A stretch of 52,998 nucleotides of DNA from Nitrospira sp. (GCA_030692565.1 JAUYAO010000023.1:1-52998), one strand, 5' to 3'. Positions 26,745 through 34,816 are shown, numbered from the stretch's first letter. A program made the numbers and translations. Notes: generated by a model from the sequence alone, not told the origin.

Positions 26745-28223
26745 CTATTGCGCCGCGAGGTGATGAGAAAAACGAACCGTTCCCTTGTCGTCGACCACGG
26801 TCACATCGAACGCCAAGCCGGACACCCGCACCAGGCCGAAATTATAGTACCCGCCCTCTTGAATGAGATTCGTCGCGTTGAGCGCCAGCGTCGGAGGCGA
26901 CATGCGTCCGGGAGCTGCGGAAAGCGGCCCTGCCACAAACTCATGAAAGTCCGGCACCCCGTCCCCGTTCGGATCGTACGAACTGGCTTGCACGTAGTGC
27001 ACGTCCCCCGCCAGGAACACTACATTCTTGAGGTGTTGCGTGAGAATCGTATCGACGATCACCTGCCGTTCATACTCAAACCCGGTCCCATCAGGCCCGC
27101 CCGCCCATCCATCGTTGCCGGGAACCGTCGCCCCTCCCCCCTTGGGAATCGAAAGCGGGACCGACGTCGCAATCACCTTCCACGTGGCCAACGAATTGCG
27201 CAGCCCCTGCAACAACCACCGCAACTGCTCCTTGCCGAGCATCGTCTTCTCCGGACCGTCCGGATCTGAATTTTTGTTGCGATACTGGCGATCGTCCAGA
27301 ATGAACAGTTCCAGATCCGCGCCATAGCGAACCGTCCGATACAACCGCTGCGGATCGTCGGGCGGCGACACAATCGGCCAATACTCGCGCAAGGCCTGAC
27401 GCCCCGCCGGCATGTGCTCCTCATAAGGTCCGGCGAAGTTATTCTTCACTTCATGATCGTCCCAGGTCACATACACCGGCACCGATGCCAAAAACCGTTG
27501 CAGCGGCAATGATCCGCGTTGATACCGATGCCGCGCCCGATACTGGTCCAGCGTAGTGGCTTTAAAATCGGCACCCGGCTCGTTCGGAGGAGCCGGACAG
27601 GTATCGTCGCTATAAATCGTGTCCCCCAGGAACAAGAAGAAGTCGAGGTGCTGTCGCCGCAGGAGATCAAAGATCGGATACCCGTCCGGTCCGACCCGGC
27701 ACCGCTGCTGGCCGCCCAGATCGCCGCTCCACGCAAACATGACCGGCACCGACGTCCCCTCATCCGGCAAGGTCACGAATTCCCCGCGCGCCGCCAGCAC
27801 CGCCTCGATATGTTCATGGGGCACCGCCACATGCCCCACCAAGACGTGATACCGATAGCGCGTGCGCGGAACCAGGTCGGACAGTGGAATGGTCGCGGTA
27901 AAGTCGCTCTCCGCCGTCGTGGTCACCCGATTCGTCCGCAAGAGAGGCCACACCGCCGTTCCCATTTTCTCCGCCGCATCCCAAGCCGACGCAGGAGCCC
28001 ATTCGATATGCACCATCGCCGGACCATCCGTTCGCGCCCACAGCGCGGCGCTATGGCCGGAGACATCGCCGACCGCGATCCCTTGAGGAAGCGCCTTTGG
28101 CTGTATTACCCCTTCAGCCAGGAACGGACTGCCCGGAGGCAAGCCTTCTCGCGAGGCAGACGTGCAACCGACCGAAATAAGGGAGAGCAGAATCGTGGCA
28201 ATCAACGGGGTGATGAATCGCAT
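26745..28223 (-). CDS. PhoD-type alkaline phosphatase/phosphodiesterase, lipoprotein
   Basis: A 492-residue secreted phosphoesterase. The N-terminus is a lipoprotein signal (ATILLSLISVGC, acylation at C19), followed by a fibronectin-like N-terminal PhoD domain (about 45-150) and a metallophosphatase domain. Metal-binding motifs are visible: GDTIYSDD, WDDHEVKNNF and AGDVHY, with FDDRQYR-like LDDRQYR. PhoD enzymes release phosphate from phosphodiesters and monoesters using calcium and iron. The ATG at 28223 begins the signal directly. No Pho box was recognised upstream, so regulation by phosphate is not shown. Confidence 0.92.
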   Translation of the reverse strand: MRFITPLIATILLSLISVGCTSASREGLPPGSPFLAEGVIQPKALPQGIAVGDVSGHSAALWARTDGPAMVHIEWAPASAWDAAEKMGTAVWPLLRTNRVTTTAESDFTATIPLSDLVPRTRYRYHVLVGHVAVPHEHIEAVLAARGEFVTLPDEGTSVPVMFAWSGDLGGQQRCRVGPDGYPIFDLLRRQHLDFFLFLGDTIYSDDTCPAPPNEPGADFKATTLDQYRARHRYQRGSLPLQRFLASVPVYVTWDDHEVKNNFAGPYEEHMPAGRQALREYWPIVSPPDDPQRLYRTVRYGADLELFILDDRQYRNKNSDPDGPEKTMLGKEQLRWLLQGLRNSLATWKVIATSVPLSIPKGGGATVPGNDGWAGGPDGTGFEYERQVIVDTILTQHLKNVVFLAGDVHYVQASSYDPNGDGVPDFHEFVAGPLSAAPGRMSPPTLALNATNLIQEGGYYNFGLVRVSGLAFDVTVVDDKGTVRFSHHLAAQ

Positions 28224-28273
28224 GGAGAGTCCTTATCCTATGAAGCCAGAGGGGGCAAGTCAGGAACAGGCGG

Positions 28274-28345
28274 GAGGCCAGGGGCAAGAGGAAAGCACCA
28301 TCTCTCACCGGATCCAGAGCCAGACCTTGCCCCGTGCCTCTGGCC
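28274..28345. repeat. Imperfect inverted repeat upstream of the PhoD gene
   Basis: GGCCAGGGGCAAG (28276-28288) pairs with CTTGCCCCGTGCCTCTGGCC (28326-28345), with a six- to seven-base insertion in the right arm. Wording resembles the arms of the element at 19317-19441 (GAGGCCAG, GGGCAA), suggesting one family of intergenic palindromes. Confidence 0.4.
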
Positions 28346-28426
28346 AGAACCAAGCCGTCCAGGCTCGACTGGTTGAAAACTTCGTGATCCATCCGGCATA
28401 CTGAGTTCCATTACACGAGGCACAAT

Positions 28427-28663
28427 ATGCATGACATCAACTGCTGCGCACCAAACTGTCAATCCAATCCCTATGCCCCAGCGGGCACCAAGTCCCTGTG
28501 CAAGGACCATTTCCTGAATTTCCTCACCTGGCGCCGCCGCCGCGGCCCGCAGATGTTCCTGAAATATGCCGCCATGACAATGGAAGAGCGCGACACCGTC
28601 TCAGCCGAATGGCAGAAAACCATCCAAATCGACGAAGTCCCCTCCAACTCACCAAAGACTTGA
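28427..28663 (+). CDS. Small cysteine-containing hypothetical protein
   Basis: A 78-residue basic protein: CCAPNC near the N-terminus and a later cysteine in SLCKDHF could form a small zinc site (C-x4-C ... C-x2-H), followed by LTWRRRRGPQMFLKYAAMTMEERDTVSAEW. I do not recognise the family. GAGG lies 7-8 bp before the ATG. It stands alone between the divergent PhoD gene and a convergent toxin gene. Confidence 0.6.
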   Translation: MHDINCCAPNCQSNPYAPAGTKSLCKDHFLNFLTWRRRRGPQMFLKYAAMTMEERDTVSAEWQKTIQIDEVPSNSPKT

Positions 28664-28705
28664 CCGGGAACTATCTCACCCCACTGCGACACTCTTCATA
28701 CCCGA

Positions 28706-28999
28706 TCACTCCCGGCCAACCCAATACATAGGTCGCCGCTTCAGATTCATGACCGCAAGCACCCGCACGCTGTCTGGTTTGATGGAATAGAGAAGTGCAT
28801 AGGGAAAGCGTGGGACGAGTCGGCGGCGGATCGTCTTGGTGATCAGCGGAGCGGCCTCAGGAAAATTCGCGGCGCCGTGAGTGCAACGCTCGACCTCGTC
28901 AAGAAATGCCTCTCCGAGCCCTGAACTTTCTGACTCGTAGTACTGTGCTGCTTCGTTCAACTCACGACGGGCTAATCGATGGTAGGAGACTCGCTCCAT
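28706..28999 (-). CDS. ParE/RelE-type toxin
   Basis: A 97-residue protein with the RelE/ParE plasmid-stabilisation fold: VSYHRLARRELNEAAQYYESESSGLGEAFLDEVE at the start, then RRRLVPRFPYALLYSI and VLAVMNLKRRPMYW at the end, all typical. ParE toxins inhibit gyrase; RelE relatives cleave mRNA, and this sequence does not decide which. It begins directly after the antitoxin stop (TGA then ATG), antitoxin first. Complete and apparently functional. Confidence 0.88.
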   Translation of the reverse strand: MERVSYHRLARRELNEAAQYYESESSGLGEAFLDEVERCTHGAANFPEAAPLITKTIRRRLVPRFPYALLYSIKPDSVRVLAVMNLKRRPMYWVGRE

Positions 29000-29224
29000 T
29001 CACTTCAGCTTGGCCCGTGCTTCACGGAACACGTCCGTCGCCGAAGCGCTGGAGTCCGGATGGGCATCCATATCCGCATCTCTGCGCTGAGCCTCCTCAG
29101 CCCAGAGCCGGGCATTCTCCTCTTCAGAAAGATTCTCCAGACTCTCCAAGAGCTTCCCAGCCAAGCGCGCGCGCGCCTTCGGATCGAGCTTCAATGCCTC
29201 GGCTTCAAGTTCCTTGATACTCAT
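29000..29224 (-). CDS. Antitoxin, addiction-module component family
   Basis: A 74-residue, mostly helical, charged protein (MSIKELEAEALKLDPKARARLAGKLLESLE...) of the putative addiction module component type (TIGR02574-like), regularly found before ParE-type toxins. No DNA-binding domain of a known kind is evident. Its stop codon is immediately followed by the toxin ATG, so translation is coupled. The overall pattern (LSxEEKxxLAxxLLxSL) is shared with the second antitoxin at 29426-29659. Confidence 0.82.
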   Translation of the reverse strand: MSIKELEAEALKLDPKARARLAGKLLESLENLSEEENARLWAEEAQRRDADMDAHPDSSASATDVFREARAKLK

Positions 29225-29342
29225 GGGCGCATTTTACACTAAACCACGTGGTTGGACCAGACGGTATCTCGATCGCTTCCCTCACAGCAGACGAAAGTTC
29301 GGGGCATGTTTCTATTAAACACTTGCAGCAAACACTGCCTTC

Positions 29343-29429
29343 TCAACACCCCCACCCTCGCATTTCAATAGACCAGACAGAAGCATCGATACGTTCCACC
29401 TCCGCTTCAGGGTGGAACTCCAGCTTCAT
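29343..29429 (-). pseudogene. ParE-type toxin remnant
   Basis: An ATG at 29429 overlapping the antitoxin stop (ATGA) opens MKLEFHPEAEVERIDASVW and stops after 28 codons. The first 15 residues match the start of ParE-type toxins (family pattern MKLxFHPEAExELxEA), but the rest of the ~100-residue domain is gone, and neither other frame downstream restores it. It is a dead toxin beside a surviving antitoxin. Confidence 0.6.
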
Positions 29430-29659
29430 TTCTTCAGACGAGCGCGAAGATGATCGAACACCTGCTGGACAGGAACCAACTGGACCTTCCCCTCTGCGAT
29501 CTCTCGATGACGACGCTGGGCTTCCCTCAACCAGGCCTGTTCGACATCGGTGTCGGTCGGGCCGTCGAGTTCACCGATCAGAACCCTCAACAACTCGGTC
29601 TTATCCTCGAAACTCAGCGACCGAATCATTGCTTTGACCTCGGCAACATTGCTCGACAT
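29426..29659 (-). CDS. Antitoxin, addiction-module component family (orphan)
   Basis: A 77-residue helical protein (MSSNVAEVKAMIRSLSFEDKTELLRVLIGELD...) of the same antitoxin family as the gene at 29000-29224, with the LSFEDKxELLRxLIxEL core. The ATG at 29659 fits the family start; an upstream extension is not conserved. Its toxin is reduced to a fragment, so the protein may persist only as an orphan or may act against related toxins such as the intact ParE-type protein just downstream. Confidence 0.65.
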   Translation of the reverse strand: MSSNVAEVKAMIRSLSFEDKTELLRVLIGELDGPTDTDVEQAWLREAQRRHREIAEGKVQLVPVQQVFDHLRARLKK

Positions 29660-29683
29660 AGCGACATCCACGTCCCAATTCAA

Positions 29684-29949
29684 GCCCGCGTTTCCTACAC
29701 AAAAAGGACTCTAACCAGCAGCTTAAGAGATGTCAAATCATCGCTCAAGCGCACCTCAAACAGCCCCTCCCCCCACACTCATCCAAGCGGGCGGCGGTGT
29801 GGCGTTCTCCTGCGGGCATTGAGCGAGCACTTCTTTTTCTTCCTCCTTAAGCAGGCGGCCTGGAGGTCTCCTCACTGCGCGCATCCAACGAGGGCCTTCT
29901 GAGGCCGCGCGTTGGGCGAGCACAGAAGACGACCAGGCTGCCCCGCGCC
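29684..29949. other. Intergenic region with nested hairpins and a direct repeat
   Basis: No supported gene. CCAACG (29885-29890) pairs with CGTTGG (29910-29915) around an inner GGCCT/AGGCC hairpin. The 15-mers GCATTGAGCGAGCAC (29816-29830) and GCGTTGGGCGAGCAC (29909-29923) form a direct repeat with two mismatches. Overlapping open frames show no motif. It could be a decayed intergenic repeat or a structured 3' region of the SnoaL-like gene. Confidence 0.4.
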
Positions 29950-30342
29950 CTACCCCATCACCGCCGACCCATGATGATGAATCATGAGCCACTCGTCGCC
30001 GATGCGTTCGAAGAGGTTTGTCGCGAGCACTTTGGCCTCTTGCGGCTCGTCGGATTGCTGGCTGGTGATGCTTTCGACGCAGATCACCCAGGCCATGTCG
30101 CCTGCGACCTGGATCATGACCTCGGACAATTCAAATTGCATGGAGAACGTATTGTTGAAAATCAGCACCCAGGAGTCGCGCACTTCGGGCCAGTCCGACC
30201 GGAGTGTCCAGCCGGGATGAATACAGGTGACATATTCCTGGTGCGCCCAGATGCGATCCATCTTGGCGATATCGAGGCTCCCGAAGGCCTCGTAAAAGGC
30301 TTGATTGGCTTTGGTCACTTCGTCGATGCGTTGTTCGAGCAT
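29950..30342 (-). CDS. SnoaL/NTF2-like protein (DUF4440 type)
   Basis: A 130-residue soluble protein with the NTF2-like cone fold pattern: an N-terminal helix (RIDEVTKANQAFYEAFGSLD), MDRIWAHQEYVTCIHPGW, then strands ending in ATNLFERIGDEWLMIHHHGSAV. Relatives are annotated as ketosteroid-isomerase-like or calcium/calmodulin-kinase association domains. The sequence gives no specific substrate. It is a single gene on the minus strand. Confidence 0.82.
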   Translation of the reverse strand: MLEQRIDEVTKANQAFYEAFGSLDIAKMDRIWAHQEYVTCIHPGWTLRSDWPEVRDSWVLIFNNTFSMQFELSEVMIQVAGDMAWVICVESITSQQSDEPQEAKVLATNLFERIGDEWLMIHHHGSAVMG

Positions 30343-30431
30343 GCGGCCTCCTCCGTGAGAGGGGCATCATACTGCAATCACCGTCAGGAGGGCGAGGAGA
30401 GAATCATGGTCAGAGGCAGTGAGCCGGCGTC

Positions 30432-30842
30432 TCAACTGGAGGGTCTGGCGCGAACGATCTCCTGAATCAGCAGGGGAAACTCTTCCCGCAGATGGTGCTT
30501 ATCAATGGCCTGGTCGACCAACGGCATCCTCCGCGCAACGGCGAGATGGACTTCGTCGAAGGACATAATGACCACGCGCACGGACGAATTCCATTGTTTG
30601 ATCGGTTCGACGGCTTCGATGCCGCCCATGTCGGGCATATTCGCATCGAGCAACACCAGCTCAGGTCGCCGTTCAGGGAGGACGCTGAGGGCCTCTCTGG
30701 CCGATCCGCAGATCCCGACCACCTTCACCAGCGGCACCCCGCTCAGCCAGTCCTCTAAAGCGCGGAGAAGAACCTGATGATCGTCGACCACCAGAACCCG
30801 GATCGGGCCTCCCGCTGGACGGTGGTTATTTTCAGGAAGCAT
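30432..30842 (-). CDS. Single-domain response regulator (receiver only)
   Basis: A 136-residue protein that is one receiver domain: RVLVVDDHQVLLRALEDWL with the acidic pair D20-D21, phosphoacceptor D66 in LVLLDANMPDMGG, a serine in VVIMSFDE, and lysine in QAIDKHHL. All phosphorylation residues are present. No output domain follows, so it would work as a phosphate relay or sink, or by protein contact. The ATG at 30842 overlaps the end of the preceding small gene by 11 bp; it belongs to the kinase-regulator operon upstream. Confidence 0.85.
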   Translation of the reverse strand: MLPENNHRPAGGPIRVLVVDDHQVLLRALEDWLSGVPLVKVVGICGSAREALSVLPERRPELVLLDANMPDMGGIEAVEPIKQWNSSVRVVIMSFDEVHLAVARRMPLVDQAIDKHHLREEFPLLIQEIVRARPSS

Positions 30843-31113
30843 CTGGAGTGAGCCCCTGAGGTGGCCAGGGAACTCCGACACCGAATTGCCTCGCCATCTT
30901 ATAGATCCCGATCATCGACTCGGCGCGCAAGCGGGCCTGCTCATCCGTCGACAAATTGGTCGAGACCCAGCCTTGCGGCTCGCGCCGAAAGATCCGAAAC
31001 GGCCTGGGAGCATCGCCGGCCTCGGACTCGCCGGTCACCAAATACTCTTCCCCTTGAGGCCCCTTCACCAAGAGTCCAATGACAACCATCACGCACGCCC
31101 TCATATGAAACAT
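30832..31113 (-). CDS. Small hypothetical protein in a two-component operon
   Basis: A 93-residue protein of unknown family. It starts with a short hydrophobic stretch (ACVMVVIGLLVKG) and continues EEYLVTGESEAGDAPRPFRIFRREPQGWVSTNL, then a helical tail ending in a proline-rich segment. Alternative ATGs at 31104 and 31089 cannot be excluded. It lies between the NarL-type regulator and the receiver gene, with a palindrome at 31171-31187 about 60 bp upstream of its start, so it may be a target of that regulator. Confidence 0.6.
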   Translation of the reverse strand: MFHMRACVMVVIGLLVKGPQGEEYLVTGESEAGDAPRPFRIFRREPQGWVSTNLSTDEQARLRAESMIGIYKMARQFGVGVPWPPQGLTPDAS

Positions 31114-31170
31114 TCAGGGGCGATCGCCCGTCAGGGAGATAGTCTTACCAGATGCCTCCCTCCCTACCCA

Positions 31171-31187
31171 GTGAGGAAATTCCTGAT
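31171..31187 (-). promoter_or_regulatory. Putative regulator-binding site (half-conserved palindrome)
   Basis: On the minus strand it reads ATCAGGAATTTCCTCAC, identical in the first 14 of 17 bases to the perfect palindrome upstream of the histidine kinase gene (33868-33884). It lies between the NarL-type regulator and the small gene beginning at 31113. Confidence 0.5.
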
Positions 31188-31234
31188 GGGACATCTTTCC
31201 CAGTACCAGCATCGTGAACGGGAACCGCTGGGCT

Positions 31235-31888
31235 TTATGAGGAGGGATGGACCAACCCGACCTGGATCGCAAACCGGACGAGCCCGGCGACATCATGGAT
31301 ATCCAGCCGCTCCATCAGCTGGGAACGATGCGTTTCAACCGTTTTAGCGCTGAGACTCAATCGAAAGGCAATTTCTTTGGTGGAATGACCTTCGGCGATA
31401 AGCTGCAAAATCTCCCGCTGACGCGGGCTGAGCCGATCGAGCGGATTGAGCGGACGCCCCCCTTCATGCTGATAGGCCTCAATCGCATACCGCGCCACCG
31501 AGGGAGTCAGATAAGGCTCGCCCTTGCCGACCGTTCTGATCGCCAGCTCCAGTTCCTGAATGTCGGCGCCCTTCAACAAGTACCCTGTCACTCCGGCCTT
31601 CAAGGCCTGGCGAAGGTACTCTTCATTGGCATGCATCGATAAGATGACCACCTTGACCTTCGGCCAGCTCTTCGTAATCCGGCCGGCGGCTTCCAACCCA
31701 TTCAGCCCAGGCATCGCAATGTCCATGAGCACCAAATCGGGCTGATGCGTCTCCACCGCCTTCACCGCGGCCTGCCCATCGCTGACCTCGGCCACCACCG
31801 TGACGCCGCCCATCTTATCCAGGAGCGCATGAATCCCGGCTCTGACCAGCTGGTGATCTTCGGCCAACAGCACGCGGACCTTCGTCAT
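31235..31888 (-). CDS. NarL/FixJ-type response regulator
   Basis: A 217-residue regulator: receiver domain with E10-D11, phosphoacceptor D56 (VLMDIAMPGLNG), serine in VVILSMHA and lysine in GYLLKGAD; then a GerE/LuxR helix-turn-helix (LSPRQREILQLIAEGHSTKEIAFRLSLSAKTVETHRSQLMERL). The ATG at 31888 overlaps the kinase stop (ATGA), so it is the cognate partner of that kinase. Longer frames upstream are part of the kinase gene. It is the likely ligand of the shared palindromes at 33868-33884 and 31171-31187, by inference. Confidence 0.92.
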   Translation of the reverse strand: MTKVRVLLAEDHQLVRAGIHALLDKMGGVTVVAEVSDGQAAVKAVETHQPDLVLMDIAMPGLNGLEAAGRITKSWPKVKVVILSMHANEEYLRQALKAGVTGYLLKGADIQELELAIRTVGKGEPYLTPSVARYAIEAYQHEGGRPLNPLDRLSPRQREILQLIAEGHSTKEIAFRLSLSAKTVETHRSQLMERLDIHDVAGLVRFAIQVGLVHPSS

Positions 31889-33717
31889 AACGACAAGGCC
31901 TCCTGCTGCGGCTCGGTCAGCGGGACGGAGAAGACCAAGGACGTTCCTTGCCCGATCGTCGATTGAACCCGCATGATGCCTCCCACAAGGCTGACCCGTT
32001 CCTCCATCCCCAACATCCCCAGGCTCAACCCCTGGTGGGCTCGGACTCGCATGGCCGCCACGTTGAACCCGCACCCGTCGTCCTGCACCACCACGCGCAC
32101 CTGTTCGGAAGCCACCGCCAGGGAGAGCGAGACCGATGTGGCCTTGGCATGGCGAGCGATATTGGTCATCGCCTCCTGCACGACGCGAAAACAGGCAATG
32201 CTCCGCGAACCCGTCAAAATCAGCGGGGCCTCGTCCAGATGCAGATGCAGCTTCCAGCCGGCCCGCTCCGCCTGTTTGGTCGCGTACCAGCGCAGGGCCG
32301 GCACCAGCCCGAGGTCGTCCAATAGCGAGGGCCGCAGATCCAGCGCCAGGCTCCGAACTCGGACCAACAGCTGGTCGCTGATCTCGATGCTTTCGTTCAA
32401 CTCCGTCGAAGACGCTGTCCCTGGCCCGTCACGCTGCACCTGTTGCAAGTTCAGTTTGAGCGCCGTCAGGACCTGGCCGATTTCGTCGTGAAGATCCTGC
32501 GCGACGGCGCGACGCTCCGCTTCCTGCGCGTCGAAGAGGCGCTGAGCCAGCGTCCGGGCCCGCACGGTGGCGTCGCCGAGTTCAGCGGTCCGCTCGGCCA
32601 CGCGCAACTCCAGCATGGCATGCGCCTCGCGGAGCAGATCTTCCGCCTTTCTCCATTCCGTCACATCGTCGACGACAAATGAACACCGCACCGCCCCATC
32701 GGCTGCCTGGCCGATCATCGACACCGTCGCCAGCAACGATCGCCGTTCACCCTGGCCGCCTCGCGCATCATCGTGCTCGTACTCGAACCGCACCGGTGAC
32801 TGCTCCGTGATACAAAGACGATAGTGAGTCATCCACAGGCGAGCCAATTTCCTCGGCACACCCAGCTGAGAACAGAGCCGCCCGTTCATCCTGTCCGGAG
32901 TGGTGCCAAAGAGCCTGGCGGTGGCACGATTGCTGGACAGATGCCGGACGTCGTCGTCGAGCACCTCCACTACGCCCATCATGAGCGCCGCACTTTCGAA
33001 GAACGCCCGCAACATCCCTTCGCTTTCCTTGAGCGAGGCCTCCGCTGCTTTCCTGGCGGTGATGTCGTGCGCGATGGTGGACAGACCCACGACGGAACCG
33101 AACTGGTCCCGAATCGGGGAGCGGCTCAGCGCCAACGCGATCACAGATCCATCACGATGCGGCCACGCCGTCTCATACGGAGACACCGCGATGCCAGACA
33201 GCAGTTGCCGGCTCTTCTCAGCTTCTTCGGCCGCCTGCTCCGATGCCATGATTGCGCTCAGAGGGTGACCGATCCGTTCAGGAGCGCCATAGCCGAACAG
33301 ACGCTCCGCGGCCCCATTCCAGCTGGTGACCATGCCATTGAGATCCTGGCTGATAATCGCATCCCCCGAGGAATCGACGATGGCGGCCAACTGCCTGGTC
33401 CCACGATCCACTAAGATGGTACGGCTCCGAATCACAAGAACCGCAATCACCCAGAAGAGGACGGCGCTGAGCGACCGGTTCAGGAAGGCCACCTCCACCG
33501 GAATGCCGGGTGGAGAGAGAACCAATCCGAGATAGGTTGTCAGCGTCGCCAGGCCCGCGACCAGATAGGCAGACCGTTCCTGCTCCAACCAGAGCGTGAG
33601 CACAATCGGCACCGTATAGAGGAGGAATACCTGATACCCCAGGGGCGTGAGGTAATCGAGCAGGAACGTCCCTGCCAGCATCAAGGCGATCGCGATATGG
33701 ATGGTCCGAGTCGTCAT
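31885..33717 (-). CDS. Membrane histidine kinase with two PAS domains (HisKA_3)
   Basis: A 610-residue sensor kinase. Four N-terminal membrane helices (about 5-105) with little periplasmic sequence are followed by two PAS domains (about 115-245 and 255-385; DGMVTSWNGAAERLFGYG-like NGMVTSWNGAAERLFGYG marks the first), a coiled coil, the HisKA_3 dimerisation helix with H410 (AQDLHDEIGQVLTALKLNL) and a HATPase domain (VQEAMTNIARHA, DDGCGF). This is the NarX/DegS-like class that phosphorylates NarL-type regulators, here the coupled gene downstream. The signal is unknown. I chose the ATG at 33717 (AAGG upstream); an ATG at 33819 would add 34 unconserved residues. Confidence 0.9.
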   Translation of the reverse strand: MTTRTIHIAIALMLAGTFLLDYLTPLGYQVFLLYTVPIVLTLWLEQERSAYLVAGLATLTTYLGLVLSPPGIPVEVAFLNRSLSAVLFWVIAVLVIRSRTILVDRGTRQLAAIVDSSGDAIISQDLNGMVTSWNGAAERLFGYGAPERIGHPLSAIMASEQAAEEAEKSRQLLSGIAVSPYETAWPHRDGSVIALALSRSPIRDQFGSVVGLSTIAHDITARKAAEASLKESEGMLRAFFESAALMMGVVEVLDDDVRHLSSNRATARLFGTTPDRMNGRLCSQLGVPRKLARLWMTHYRLCITEQSPVRFEYEHDDARGGQGERRSLLATVSMIGQAADGAVRCSFVVDDVTEWRKAEDLLREAHAMLELRVAERTAELGDATVRARTLAQRLFDAQEAERRAVAQDLHDEIGQVLTALKLNLQQVQRDGPGTASSTELNESIEISDQLLVRVRSLALDLRPSLLDDLGLVPALRWYATKQAERAGWKLHLHLDEAPLILTGSRSIACFRVVQEAMTNIARHAKATSVSLSLAVASEQVRVVVQDDGCGFNVAAMRVRAHQGLSLGMLGMEERVSLVGGIMRVQSTIGQGTSLVFSVPLTEPQQEALSL

Positions 33718-33830
33718 AGACCTTGGGTCAGGCAATGCGGCCTGTCGGCCTTGGAACGGCAGGGAAAATGAGGCCCAGGACCTGTGCGGCACAGATAAGC
33801 GCGCATGGATGGGGCGCATCGTACAGGAAA

Positions 33831-33857
33831 GGCCCTACTAGAAGCAGTACTAGGGCC
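33831..33857. terminator. Hairpin between the EamA gene and the kinase gene
   Basis: Arms GGCCCTA (33831-33837) and TAGGGCC (33851-33857). On the minus strand the second arm is followed by TTTCC, so it could end EamA transcription or attenuate the kinase leader. Confidence 0.35.
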
Positions 33858-33867
33858 GTTATTCCAG

Positions 33868-33884
33868 ATCAGGAATTTCCTGAT
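33868..33884. promoter_or_regulatory. Perfect 17-bp palindrome upstream of the kinase operon
   Basis: ATCAGGAATTTCCTGAT, 8-bp arms around a central base. It lies about 150 bp upstream of the kinase start and recurs in near-identical form at 31171-31187. It is a candidate binding site of the NarL-type regulator. Confidence 0.55.
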
Positions 33885-33895
33885 AGGTAAACACC

Positions 33896-34816
33896 CTACT
33901 CCTGAGTACGCTCCGAATCGGCCGGCAGCTTCGTGGATCGATCGACGGCCCAGACACCGGCGAGGATTAGCGCAATCCCGATGAACTCCACCGGACCGAC
34001 CGGCTCATACAGAATCAGCGCTGAAAGCGCGACCGCGGCCACCGGCGTGAGGTTGCCGAGGATCGACGCCCGGGAGGGCCCGATCCCTTGAACCCCGAAC
34101 AACCAGGCTTGCTGCGCCACAGCCGTCGCGAAGACGACGAGATACCCGAGCGCCAGCCAATCCGGCACCGTTACCGAAGCCGCGCCGGCATCGAGCATCT
34201 TGCGATCCGTCCACAAGAGAGGAATCTGCAGCACGGTCGCCACCAACAACGTCGTCCAATTCACCGTGAGCGGCGAGATCCGGTCCATCACGGCGCGGCT
34301 GCCGATGCTATAGAGCGCCCAACTGACCACGCCCAGGAACACCAACAGACTGCCTAACACCGGATGTTCGCCGGCTGCCTGAAAGCCCGCAATCGACACC
34401 AGCGCCACACCGGCGCAAGACAGCAGCCCCCCGGCCCACACCGATCGGAGCGGCACATCCTGAATCATCACGGCCGACAGCAGCGCCGTGACCACGGGAG
34501 CCGACCCGATAATCACGCCCGCCACCGCCCCGCTCACATACTTCAGCCCCATCAGAATCAACAGATGATTGCCCAACACCCCAAGCCCGAGCAGAAAGAG
34601 TGTGCGGATGTCGCCCCCGGACAACTTGGCCAGCGCCCCCTCCTGCCACCACCAGGTCGTGAGCAGAATCGCCAGCCCGCCGATGTCGCGCAGCACGGAC
34701 GCTTCGACGGCGGAGAAGGATCCCAGCGCCAGCTTTTGCGCGACAATCGACCCGCCCCACAGTACGGCGGCAAGCGCAAGGGCCCCATAGGCCGCGCCGA
34801 TGGACGACGATTTCAC
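33896..34816 (-). CDS. EamA/DMT family transporter
   Basis: A 306-residue inner-membrane protein with about ten helices in two EamA repeats (residues 8-140 and 152-290), as in RhaT/RarD-type drug/metabolite exporters. The N-terminal WGGSIVAQKLAL and the second-half LGNLTPVAAVALSALILYEP are family blocks. The substrate cannot be told. Start is a GTG at 34816 overlapping the stop of the upstream methyltransferase gene (GTGA), so the two are coupled; the methyltransferase product may be the exported compound, but this is a guess. Confidence 0.88.
   Translation of the reverse strand: MKSSSIGAAYGALALAAVLWGGSIVAQKLALGSFSAVEASVLRDIGGLAILLTTWWWQEGALAKLSGGDIRTLFLLGLGVLGNHLLILMGLKYVSGAVAGVIIGSAPVVTALLSAVMIQDVPLRSVWAGGLLSCAGVALVSIAGFQAAGEHPVLGSLLVFLGVVSWALYSIGSRAVMDRISPLTVNWTTLLVATVLQIPLLWTDRKMLDAGAASVTVPDWLALGYLVVFATAVAQQAWLFGVQGIGPSRASILGNLTPVAAVALSALILYEPVGPVEFIGIALILAGVWAVDRSTKLPADSERTQE

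Noticed and set aside
29450-29902. 150-codon plus-strand frame
   Set aside because: It runs antisense to the orphan antitoxin and through the hairpin region; no motif or ribosome site.
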